Below are positions 55,809-64,000 of a stretch of DNA of 64,000 nucleotides, in pieces. Below the pieces are notes generated by a model, which saw nothing but the letters and a program-made list of their open reading frames with translations, did no database searches and was not told where the DNA came from. This DNA is from Owenia fusiformis (taxonomy: Eukaryota > Annelida > Polychaeta > Sabellida > Oweniidae), in contig CAIIXF020000007.1 in assembly GCA_903813345.2 (NCBI GenBank), forward strand, positions 30,600,698 through 30,664,697. The letters run 5' to 3'. A program made the translations under genes and the position numbers. Each line of letters opens with the position of its first letter. Within the stretch, counting starts at the first letter, position 1.

Positions 55809-58800
55809 TCACAATTCAAAAATATTTTCCTCAGCTTGTTCAAGTTTCTCTAGCGAAGACCTTATTTGTTTATTTCTTGCTTTAGCTTTTATGACTAATT
55901 CTGGAGATGACGAAATACTGTCTGAGGATTCAACGTCAAATGTTTTAGGACGTGAAGAATAATGCTTAGCTTTCTTTACTTTACTGCTGTGGTAGTTAAG
56001 CGGGTTTTGGCTATCTTCTGGAATACTGAAACACAACATATTGATTATGATTAATTAACATAATTTATTCAAATAATAATTTGAAATTTTACTATGGGGT
56101 TATATGATCAAATGTAATGCAATCAAGGAAGTTATATTGTGGCTCTGTTTTATTTCTGGATATTTTCATATTGTTGACATGAAAATTCAATTGAAGTAAA
56201 TGTACATAGCAATATTCTTAAAACACAAACATATTTTTGATAATTGCAAATCTCTGCTGTCAGCTGAGTGCTCATTTTACCTATTCTAATATCTAAAGCT
56301 TATCTTATATTTAACAAGATTTTTAGGTTCGCAAGACTACCTTTAATGTTGTATTATGATAAAACAGCTCACCTGGACATTTCTTCCATTTTGCTGACAC
56401 TGGATTTCAATGTGGCAATGTTTTTATCAAATTTACTGAGAAAATCTTTAGCGGATACATCCATGGATCCTTTTGTTATTGCACTTTCTGGAGTTTGTGT
56501 TTTTAATCTAGCAGCAATGCCGCTGTCAACAGAGTGAGTTCTGGTCACAGTAGTTGCAGTTGCTGTTGTGGATATTGCAGTCTCCCCATTCAAAGTATTT
56601 GAGTCACTAGTGGAAGGTTTACACACAGGAATAAGTAGATCCTCTCTCAAAAATAAGCTGTCATTTGTCCAGATTTTGTTGGCTCTTTTTATCTGCTCCA
56701 TCTGAAAGTACAGACATAATGATAATTTTGCATGATTGTGTATTAAAAAACATGTATTTCGCCTTTAGAGATCCCTTGACCAATTTATGCAAAGGGTTTG
56801 CTTTCATGTTCAAAGTCAAATGCATTATCATTCAAGTAGTGGACTCAAGTTACTTGTATATGCATTTAAGCTTATTATGTCACCAACAAAAAGTGGTGAC
56901 ATATTGTTGTGGTCTCCATTTTTTGACAGTGGTTGGTGGTTGGCGGTTGGGGGTTGGTGGTTGGCGATCGGCGTCTGTAACAAATTCTTACAACTTCCAA
57001 TAACTTAACAAATACTGTTTAGACTGACTTCAATTCTTTTCAAAATCATCTACATGTTTTCAGAAGTTCCAATCTGACTTTATACTTTTTCAAGGTCAAA
57101 AAAGGTCTGAAGGGTCTTTTTTCAACTTGCTTCAAATTGACCATTTTTTCAAAATCATCTACAAGTTAGCAGAAGTTCAAATCTGACTTTATATCTAAGA
57201 TTTGACCTAAAATGACCTTCTCAAGGTCAAAAACGGTCAACTTTTCAACTTGCTTCAAATTGACCAATTTTTTTTTTAAAATCATCTACCAGTTCTCAAC
57301 AGTTCAAATCTGACTATACATTTGACCTTCAATGACATTCTCAAGGTCAAAAAGGTATTTTTTCATCTTACTTCAAATTGACCAATTTTTTTTCAAAATC
57401 ATCTACAAGTTCTCAGAAGTTCAAATCTAATTTTAGATTTGAGATTTCACCTTCAATGACCTTTGTTTGTATTTTTATTTATGTAAGAATCATAACAATG
57501 CAAAGCAACAATTAAAATTTGAATGTAAACCCTTGGTCACATTTGCTCTATGGCAACCATACAGTATGGTATATGATACCATTTTGAAGCAGCTAAATTG
57601 ACTGAAAGTACCCAGAGATTTACATGTAACTCAACCGGATTTGTGCTTTCGCGGGAAAAGTTTCCATCATTGACGTCATAGATTTTTAAGCGGCTCATTA
57701 TAATATTCATGAGCTGACTTTATGGAAAGGTGAATACACAAAGATACACTGTGAATCAGTTCCAGGTCAGAGGGACACTTTCGAGAGGACAATCTATTAC
57801 AGTCTATGTATGTATGGAGTTGATATCAAATGGGACAACCCTTCCATTCACCAAACAATGCTGCGCTCCATTTGCAGAAAATGACTGTAAAAATGGTAAA
57901 AAAATTGCAGAAAGATCACTGAAGACATTATTTGTAATAGATATCCCATAAACTATTTAAAGAACACACTGAAGGTGATTGTCTTTTGTTTTTCTGATGT
58001 GCTAATTTCAAAGAATCAAAATGACCGCAGAAGTAGTTTAACCAATCAGATTTGACCTTTGGCACACTCAATCAAAAATTTTCGAACTTGAAATATTCCG
58101 TGAGGATTTAGGTCCATTAATGCGTCTCCGGGGCTTTATTTATAATCTGAGATTTGTCATTGCCAAAGAGGCGCATGACCAAATATAGACAAGAACACAA
58201 ACGTGTACAATATGTCCCCACCTATGGGTAATCCTGTCAAATGATTATCCTAAAAATGAGTAGACAAGACTTTACCGACACAATTTGAGGACGGAGAATC
58301 CAAAATGGCCATCTTAAAATTTACCAAGAATGACAAAAAATTAGTCAGTTCTAGATTTTCATACTAAGAACCACCCCTGAAAATTTGAAATTGATCCCTC
58401 ACACAGTTAACCAGAAAACATGTAAACAAGACGTTACAGACAAGATTTGAGGACAGAAAATCCAAAATGGCTGCCTTGACATTTATCCAGAATGCCAAAA
58501 ACTAATCTGTTCTAGATTTTCATACTAAGAATCATCCCTGAAAATTTAAAATTGATGTACCAAACAGTTCACCTGGAAATGTGTAGACAAGACTTTACAG
58601 ACAAGATTTTAGGACAGAAAATCCAAAATGGCTGCCTTGACATTTACCCAGAATGCCCAAAAACTAATCAGTTCTAGATTTTCATAATAAGAATCATCCC
58701 TGAAAATTTGAAATTGATCTACCAAACGGTTCACCTAAAAACGCGTAGACAAGACTTTACGGGCAAGATTTTAAGACGGAAAATCCAAAATGGCTGCCTT

Positions 58801-61800
58801 GACATTTATCCAGAATGCCGTAAAAATTATCAGATCTAGATTTTCATACTGAGAATCATCCCTGAAAATTTGAAATTGATCTACCAAACGGTTCACCTGA
58901 AAATGCGTAGACAAGACTTTACAGACACGATTTTAGGACGGAAAATCCAAAATGGCTGCCTTGACATTTACCCAGAATGCCCAAAAACTAATCAGATCTA
59001 GATTCTCATACTAAGAATCATCCCTGAAAATTTGAAATTGATCTACCAAACGGTTCACCTGAAAACGCGTAGACAAGACTTTACAGACAAGATTTTAGGA
59101 CGGAAAAATCGAAAATGGCCGACAATAAAAAAGTGATTATGAGTTTTTGCTGAAATCTTTTTACAAAATTATCACATATACCTACTGTTAACAATAACAT
59201 AAGCTTTTACAACAAAGTACACCTGAAATTATTTATAAAGCTACTAAAAAGTTAAAGCATGAAAACTGAAAAACACCATTCAATATGATACAAAGTATTA
59301 TCGTGCGCTAACTTTTCTTAAAACATTCAAAATGGCTGACATGACTGAGCTAACAGGTCCAAAACCTAATCAGATCTAGAATGAAGTGAGCTGAACAAGA
59401 TGTTAAAGTTTTAAAAGCAACTGTGAAGCCGTTTTTCTTAAAGTTTGCAGACAAGGATTTTAGCATTTGACTTCAAAATGGCCGACAGGAAGTAGGTATC
59501 GAGTTAATTTTTTTTCATCCACATCTGCATGCACTCATAAATTATCCCTGAAAATTTGAAGGTGATATCTGCAGCGGTTTTGGAGAAAACTCCCGGACGT
59601 ACGGACGGACAGACAGACGGACAGACAGACGGACAGACAGACGGACGGACAGACGGACGCGCCTAGGCCGACAATATGGCCCCACACTATGTGGTGGGGA
59701 CATAAAAAAATGGTAAAGTTGAGCTTCTGAAAACAATGGATCTGTTGTTTTTGCTTTTTCTCAGAGCTCCTTACCTTAATCAAAGAAATTCTTGCACCAC
59801 TATGTAGCGACACTGCTTGGCTTCAAAATGGTACATGATTTGCTGGGGTAAATCATAATATTTCCATCAAATTATCAATAGGAATCAACTCCAAAGTAGC
59901 GCTGGGTTAAAAATTTAAATTTTTTCTCAATTTCATGAATTCTAATATGGGACGATCCCCACCCCTAATGACACTATTACAACTCCGATAATCAAAGAGA
60001 GGATTATGAGTATATTCAGGCATATTTAGAGTAATATAGCCACAAGATGACTATAAACAAACAATAAAATGTAAGTTTATAATTATATCTAAATATTGTG
60101 AATTGAATTTTTGCTCATACAATTCTTATTTATGGTTGAAAATAGGGATTTATCAGTGACCTAAAATTTTTCACTTTTGTTAAAGTGTTAGTTATATACA
60201 TCCAACCGTTGTTTGTTTGTTTGTTTAATCTATATTTCCTCCAAGCTCATTTTCTTAGCATACACGGTCGTAGATATAATAGCTAACAAATTGCAGGAAA
60301 AGCTTTCCTGGCCTGTCTGGGTACCATACTAACCAAAGTCACACAAATTATAGATTAATTATTTTGCTCCAACATCAAATTTAAAAGTGTTAAATCTTAC
60401 CTTAGACATGTAAAACGCTTGATAATTGACGAAATATAATCAATTGAAGTAGTTTCATTATCGCCCGCCATGTTGCTAAATGTTGTTTCCGGTAGTCTAA
60501 ATGTAAAAATGTATCGAAACGGAAACATAATTATTTATTACACAGAGATTCAAAAGCTGTTCTCTCATACTATCTCTCTACTTTTATGTTAGTCTCAGGT
60601 ACTACTCACTTTTCTCATTTCTGAAACAATAACTTTTCCACGTTACTTCCCTTCTTAACAACACTGCTTTCCTTTCAACTGAATCTTTGTGTAACAAATA
60701 CTTACGATTTCGTTTTGATATAGTTTTACATCTAGACTATCAGATTAACCCGGAAGTGACCTTGGTATGGGAAAATGAAAAAAATTAAAATTCAAGCAGA
60801 ATGCTTATATTTCTTCAATTTCTAAGCATTTTATGTGCCTAAGGTAAGATTAAATACTTTATAGTTGAAGCAAAGAAATTAATTTATCATTTGTGTGAAT
60901 TTGGTTGGGTAGACAGGGCAGGAAAGCATTTCCCGGAATATAGAAGCGGCCAGTGTGTACGACCCTCGTATGCAAGAAAATAAGAAAACAAATGACAGCA
61001 AACGACGGTCGGATTTATATGACTAGAGTCCATTTCACTGCTTCATTTCGTCAGTAGAACGGCAAAAATAAGAAATTGGGAGACCATTGTGCAATAATAT
61101 ATGGAAAAGTATATATTCATAATGTACATGAATGACATTTGTATATTTCAGATTTCTTAGTTTTTTGTGCAATAAGCCTGTGCCGTCTTGTAATTTGAAG
61201 AATTTCAGCCATGTTAATCTTATTGAAAATAACATGGCAGAGAAACATCCAAATATAAGAGGCCACACACTTTATAAGTCAAACTAGAAGCAATCCAAGA
61301 TATACAAATGTCATTCATGTACATTATGAATATTCTTTTCCATATATTATTGCACAATGGTCTCCCAATTTCTTATTTTTGCCGTTCTACTGATGAAATG
61401 AAGCAGTGAAATGAACTCTAGCTAAAGCGATGAATGGTCAAGACTTACTTCCTGCGAAAGCTATTTGGATTTTGATATAATAGCTTTCCCACGGAGCATT
61501 TCGACAGCTCAGTGATTGTGACCTTTGAAATCGAATTAAGTCGATCCGCGGCTTACTTTTGGTCTCTAACTGTGTCTTACATCAGTATCATCAATCCGTG
61601 TAAGTATTGGAGCGCTGGAGTACTTCTTTTTCGATCAAGACTTGTAATTGGTAGTCGAGTGAATCGTTTTACTGCCAAAATTCCAATATGGCGGTTTCTG
61701 CTCGGACATTTTCGTAAATCTCCGGAGGTTGTCCGAACCTAACTAATTCTCAAAATTCATTTCGTTCGTTGCATATCTCGCACCTAGCAAACCGCCATAT

Positions 61801-62331
61801 TGGAAATAGGTCTGTAAAACTTTAACTCGATGAACAATTTACAAGTCTTGATCGAAAAAGAAGTACTCTAGCGCTCCAATACTAACGCAAAGGTCACTAT
61901 TGATCAGCTGTTCACTTCTCCGTTTGAGAGCCATAAGTTTCAAAATCTAACATGGCTCTCGAAGTGAGTAAGTCAAGACCTCAATCAAAAAATATAAATG
62001 CGATTCCATTTTTGGTCTTGTACAATACCCGTATTACAATGGAAGTCTACAATCAATGTACAGTATCGCTCCGTAAAATTATAGATGGATACTATGACAA
62101 CTTGACAGCTGACACTGACAGCTGTGGAAAAACAAAATGAAACTGATAAAATAAGGAGATAATGTTACATACTGTTACGCCATGTTTGAGAGCTATTCCT
62201 TGGAGAGTTTCACCCTTTTCTACTTTATGTTTTATATGTATTTCAGGTGTGTGTACTGCTTTCCTAGATGTTCCATATTTCGTTTGTTTTTGGACAAATT
62301 GTCCCAGAGAAGATTTTTCATTTTTCTCCAT
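55809..62331 (-). CDS. LYSMD1: LysM domain protein, LYSMD1/2 type, 3 exons, 234 aa
   Basis: Exons: 62331-62173, 56701-56373, 56025-55809, joined in phases 0 and 2; intron 1 is 5.47 kb. A single LysM domain spans about residues 32-77 (HKVEKGETLQGIALKHGVT across the first junction, then MEQIKRANKIWTNDSLF), closely matching what I recall of human LYSMD1 and LYSMD2, including the intron at GVT|MEQIK. A conserved second block, DVSAKDFLSKFDKNI, sits near 143-160, and the end QAEENIFEL resembles the LYSMD1 ending. There is no signal peptide or membrane helix, so it is probably cytosolic. The LysM fold binds N-acetylglucosamine polymers in other proteins, but the role of this animal family is poorly known. 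It is divergently paired with GTF2A2. Confidence 0.93.
56876..57470. repeat. TGTCACCACC-family element in LYSMD1 intron 1
   Basis: It begins TTATGTCACCAACAAAAAGT, with GGTGACATATTGTTGTGG and a GGTTGGCGGTTGG-rich block, followed by about four degenerate 115-bp units (TTCAAAATCATCTACAAGTT; AGTTCAAATCTGACTTTA; TCAAGGTCAAAAA). It matches 9040-9720 unit for unit. The right side fades without a visible terminus. Confidence 0.65.
58211..59704. mobile_element. TATGTCCCCACC-ended element with ~165-bp tandem units
   Basis: The left end TATGTCCCCACC and right end GGTGGGGACATA are inverse. Inside are five or six tandem units of about 165 bp (58250-59120), each with GTAGACAAGACTTTACAGAC, AAAATCCAAAATGGCTGCC, CTAGATTTTCATACTAAGAA and CCCTGAAAATTTGAAATTGA. 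Towards the right end lie the phrase GCAGCGGTTTTGGAGAAAAC and a GGACGGACAGACAGAC microsatellite. It is non-coding and lies in LYSMD1 intron 1. The layout parallels the TGTCACCACC family. Confidence 0.75.
59590..59662. repeat. GGACRGACAGAC microsatellite
   Basis: A run of GGAC and AGAC tetranucleotides near the right end of the TATGTCCCCACC element. The apparent Ser/Val/Cys/Leu-rich frames on the minus strand are only this repeat translated. Confidence 0.9.
59775..60471 (-). other. Possible alternative first exons inside LYSMD1 intron 1
   Basis: On the minus strand an ATG at 60471 opens 71 coding bases ending at a good donor (60401, CTAAG|GTAAGA). A second candidate exon (59820-59775) would continue in frame to another donor (ATTAAG|GTAAGG, phase 0). 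Phase 0 is also what LYSMD1 exon 2 accepts, so a transcript could join these to 56701 and lack the N-terminal half of the LysM domain. The acceptor of the second exon has a weak pyrimidine tract, and the peptide (begins MAGDNETTSIDYISSIIK) was not recognised. It could equally be the start of an unrelated small gene or a repeat. Confidence 0.25.
60170..61010. repeat. Large inverted duplication around 60.6 kb
   Basis: The left arm (about 60185-60500) and right arm (about 60720-61010) match inversely with scattered differences: GGAAAGCTTTTCCTG-type, TCTTACCTTAG, GTATGCTAAGAAAAT and CAACGGTTGGATGTATATAA on one side have counterparts GGAAAGCATTTCCCGG, CTAAGGTAAGATT, GTATGCAAGAAAATA and CGACGGTCGGATTTATATGA on the other. 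The right arm repeats the putative exon and its donor on the plus strand, but without an open frame. It is either two copies of one repeat or an old inverted duplication. Confidence 0.55.
61023..61421. mobile_element. MITE with ~120-bp inverted ends in LYSMD1 intron 1
   Basis: The left arm (61023-61145; CTAGAGTCCATTTCACTGC to GAATGACATTTGTATA) and right arm (about 61303-61421) are inverse with only a few differences, separated by about 160 bp. CTAG stands at both edges. No coding frame is present. The closely matching arms suggest a recent origin. Confidence 0.7.
61445..61971. mobile_element. hAT-like MITE, family copy 2 (LYSMD1 intron 1)
   Basis: It has the same termini as the element at 37940-38522 (TTACTTCCTGCG and GAAGTGAGTAA). 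An exact 8-bp duplication, GTCAAGAC, flanks it at 61437-61444 and 61972-61979. Internal inverted blocks include CTCCGGAGGTTGTCCGAACC and the AAGTCTTGATCGAAAAAGAA pair. It is non-coding. Confidence 0.78.
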
Positions 62332-62566
62332 CTTGAATTGTGGTCTCGTTCATTGTCAAATCTCGATGCTAGTTTTACCAAGCCTTGGATATATATATAT
62401 AATGATATCTGTTTCATGGCACCTTTATACAGTTTTCAACATTAGATAATGTTGATAATGTGTATTTGATCTTTGATCATTGTAAAAATGTCACTTCTCG
62501 ACAGATCTCGTTCAAATCACAAATTTGTTTAAGTTACTTCCGGTTTAAATTTGAGAAAGAAAAATC
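62332..62566. promoter_or_regulatory. Bidirectional promoter region, LYSMD1 / GTF2A2
   Basis: Only 235 bp separate the start codons of LYSMD1 (minus, 62331) and GTF2A2 (plus, 62567), so both 5' untranslated regions and any core promoter elements must lie here. A TATATATATATA run sits at 62390-62401. CGGAAGT-type (ETS-like) sequence appears on the minus strand at 62537-62543, close to the GTF2A2 start. Which of these act as promoter elements is inference. Confidence 0.55.
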
Positions 62567-62638
62567 ATGAGTTATCAGCTTTATCGCAATACAACTCTTG
62601 GTCACACTCTGCAGGAAAGTTTAGACGAACTTATCCAG
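62567..62638 (+). CDS. GTF2A2: TFIIA gamma subunit (GTF2A2), exon 1 only
   Basis: The 24 codons starting [12 protein letters not shown] and ending ESLDELIQ match the highly conserved N-terminus of the small TFIIA subunit (in human [12 protein letters not shown]...LDELIQ, from memory). A GTAATG donor follows in phase 0. TFIIA stabilises TBP on promoter DNA in RNA polymerase II initiation; this segment belongs to the helical bundle shared with the alpha/beta subunit. The expected next exon (starting near SQQITP in other animals) was not found before the window ends, so the gene is cut by the edge and intron 1 exceeds 1.36 kb. Confidence 0.93.
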
Positions 62639-62766
62639 GTAATGTTCATATATTCGTTTGTGTCTGAACTCTGTTTCATGAGAAATATTCGACATGATAT
62701 CATTTTTTCTTCAGGCCAGTGCACTTTGGAGTTTTTTGAAACGAAGTGTCTGGAGTACCTTAAAAT

Positions 62767-62802
62767 TTAAGGCTCTTTAGCCAAAATGCTAAAGAGCCTT
62801 AA
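62767..62802. repeat. Perfect 15-bp stem hairpin
   Basis: TTAAGGCTCTTTAGC, a 6-base loop, then the exact inverse GCTAAAGAGCCTTAA. A further partial copy (TTAAGGCTATTTAGC) follows at 62807-62821. It lies 130 bp inside GTF2A2 intron 1. It could be the core of a small palindromic element. Confidence 0.7.
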
Positions 62803-63013
62803 AATTTAAGGCTATTTAGCTGTGAACATAGTGTTTTGGCTAGAGAGCCTTTGTGTTTATAATCCGTGTTTATATTGTTTTTTATTGAAGTTTTCGTCAT
62901 CTAAACAATAAAACAACACTCTCGAAAGTTTTTCAACCCAGAATGCCACTTAAAAATTTCACACATGTATATCACTATAAAGTTGTAAAAAATTTAGGCA
63001 CATCATGGAAAAA

Positions 63014-63084
63014 CACTCTGGTATAGTGGTTAGGGTGCTCGCTTTCCACTTCTGCGGCGTGGGTTCGATTCCCCGACGGAGCAC
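63014..63084 (+). pseudogene. tRNA-like sequence, probable tRNA-Gly/Glu pseudogene
   Basis: Internal promoter-like boxes are present (GGTATAGTGGTTAGG and the B box GGTTCGATTCC), with a TCC-containing anticodon region (CTTTCCA) and a TTTTT terminator directly after the acceptor end. The acceptor stem pairs at only about five of seven positions, and the anticodon and T stems are poor, so it is more likely a pseudogene or SINE head than a working tRNA. Confidence 0.5.
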
Positions 63085-64000
63085 TTTTTATTTTGAATAA
63101 CAAGCCGGAAGTTTGTTCTCCGCCCGGATCTCTGATGTCCGGAAATTATGTACACAATTTTTTCTAGAATTCTTGGCCTTGCTCCATCGCTCAATCATCA
63201 ATGTTTAATGAAATTAATCACTTGTATCGGCTTTGCTATAGTCACGAGAATACAGGGAATCCCATTTTAAGATGGCAAAAAGTATGGGGATGAAAGGATC
63301 TTGTTTCTTCTAGATCAGCACATCTTGACGCAGTTTATCGTGAATGCAGGGACATCACAGAATACACTTCCAAATCTATTGCCCATTAGATTTCAATGCT
63401 GATTTTAGAATTTTTTACTTGACGATTGAGATATTTTTGCATCTTCCTCAGAATTTAAGCACATGAGACAGCACAAAGAAAATTTACAGTACAAAAGAGG
63501 TGAACTGTCGAGGAAACAGCGGCTTATGCAACACAACAACAACATTTTTATCCTAGCCTCCAATCCATCAATAAATGACTCTATAGTACATCAAAATCTT
63601 TACGAAACGGACGTTGCGATTTATAGTGGATAAAATGGTAAAAATAACATTTTTCTGGCTATACGTGATTGCTTGGTCTTACACCTTCTCTGGTGAACCA
63701 GAGACATATATTTTGGATGTATGCATGAACAATTATCAAACATTTACTTTTCAAAATCGATGTTTGAACCTTTAAAAACCAAATTTAGACTGGGGATTGA
63801 AAAGGTTCTTTTATTTCTCTCGGTAGACCGGAAGTAAATTCATGAGTCGAGCAAAAAGTGATAATGTTTTTTATGAAGTGGGGAAGTCAAAACAGTACTT
63901 ATAGAAGTCATAGTAAGCATTAGAAGATCATTTAAAACCATTCAAATCGACGGCAAAGTTTAATTGTTGAAATGACTGAAATCTTTATATGTTCTTCTTC

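Larger units (their letters stand above)
62639..64000 (+). other. Start of GTF2A2 intron 1
   Basis: This holds a hairpin (62767-62802) and a tRNA-like sequence (63014-63084). Otherwise it is AT-rich sequence with no recognised exon, up to the window edge. Confidence 0.6.

Noticed and set aside
57730-57951. 73-codon frame with several cysteines in LYSMD1 intron 1
   Set aside because: No family recognised, no partner exons, and composition is not clearly coding; left unannotated.
59535-59813. Frame with runs of Ser-Val-Cys-Leu
   Set aside because: It is the GGACAGAC microsatellite at the end of a transposon read on the minus strand.
62640-64000. Second exon of GTF2A2
   Set aside because: No sequence encoding the expected SQQITP-type continuation was found after an acceptor; it must lie beyond the window.

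Overview
This is a piece of an invertebrate animal nuclear genome. It is AT-rich and intron-dense, with GT-AG introns, conserved metazoan genes and many short DNA transposons. The species cannot be fixed from the sequence alone. My leading guess is a lancelet (amphioxus) or a related marine deuterostome. One reason is the tandem repeats built on exon-intron junctions; from memory, that kind of minisatellite was first reported in amphioxus.

Six genes were assembled exon by exon, with every splice phase checked, plus the first exon of a seventh. Left to right: (1) ANKZF1 (Vms1), + strand, 1165-8667, 13 exons, 726 aa, a peptidyl-tRNA-cleaving ribosome quality-control factor; (2) a secreted trypsin-like serine protease, - strand, 13158-10350, 6 exons, 279 aa, with a 5'-truncated LINE in its last intron; (3) a sodium-coupled solute transporter of the SLC5A5/6/8/12 group, - strand, 37012-13606, 14 exons, 720 aa; (4) a globin, - strand, 43454-39850, 5 coding exons, 181 aa, with intron positions at the ancestral globin sites; (5) a calmodulin-like EF-hand protein, + strand, 45784-49565, 5 coding exons, 146 aa; (6) a LysM-domain protein of the LYSMD1/2 type, - strand, 62331-55809, 3 exons, 234 aa; (7) exon 1 of GTF2A2 (TFIIA gamma), + strand, 62567-62638, divergent from LYSMD1 across 235 bp. 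The genes have unrelated jobs and form no pathway or operon.

Most of the rest is mobile DNA and tandem repeats. Transporter intron 3 is 14.0 kb, but removing two insertions leaves about 174 bp. The insertions are a young non-coding LTR element in an LTR-internal-LTR-internal-LTR array (22164-32944, period 4,128 bp), and a 3,071-bp transposon with terminal inverted repeats of about 265 bp (32985-36055). A paralogous empty site for the second one lies in ANKZF1 intron 5. Another transporter intron holds two intact-looking tRNA-Thr(TGT) genes head to head.

The most unusual signal is three minisatellites whose repeat unit contains the last 19-24 bases of a coding exon plus its 5' splice site: transporter exon 12 (11 copies), globin exon 3 (about 24 copies) and, more decayed, transporter exon 4 (about 4 copies). 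They suggest a recurrent process that tandemly duplicates 5' splice junctions.
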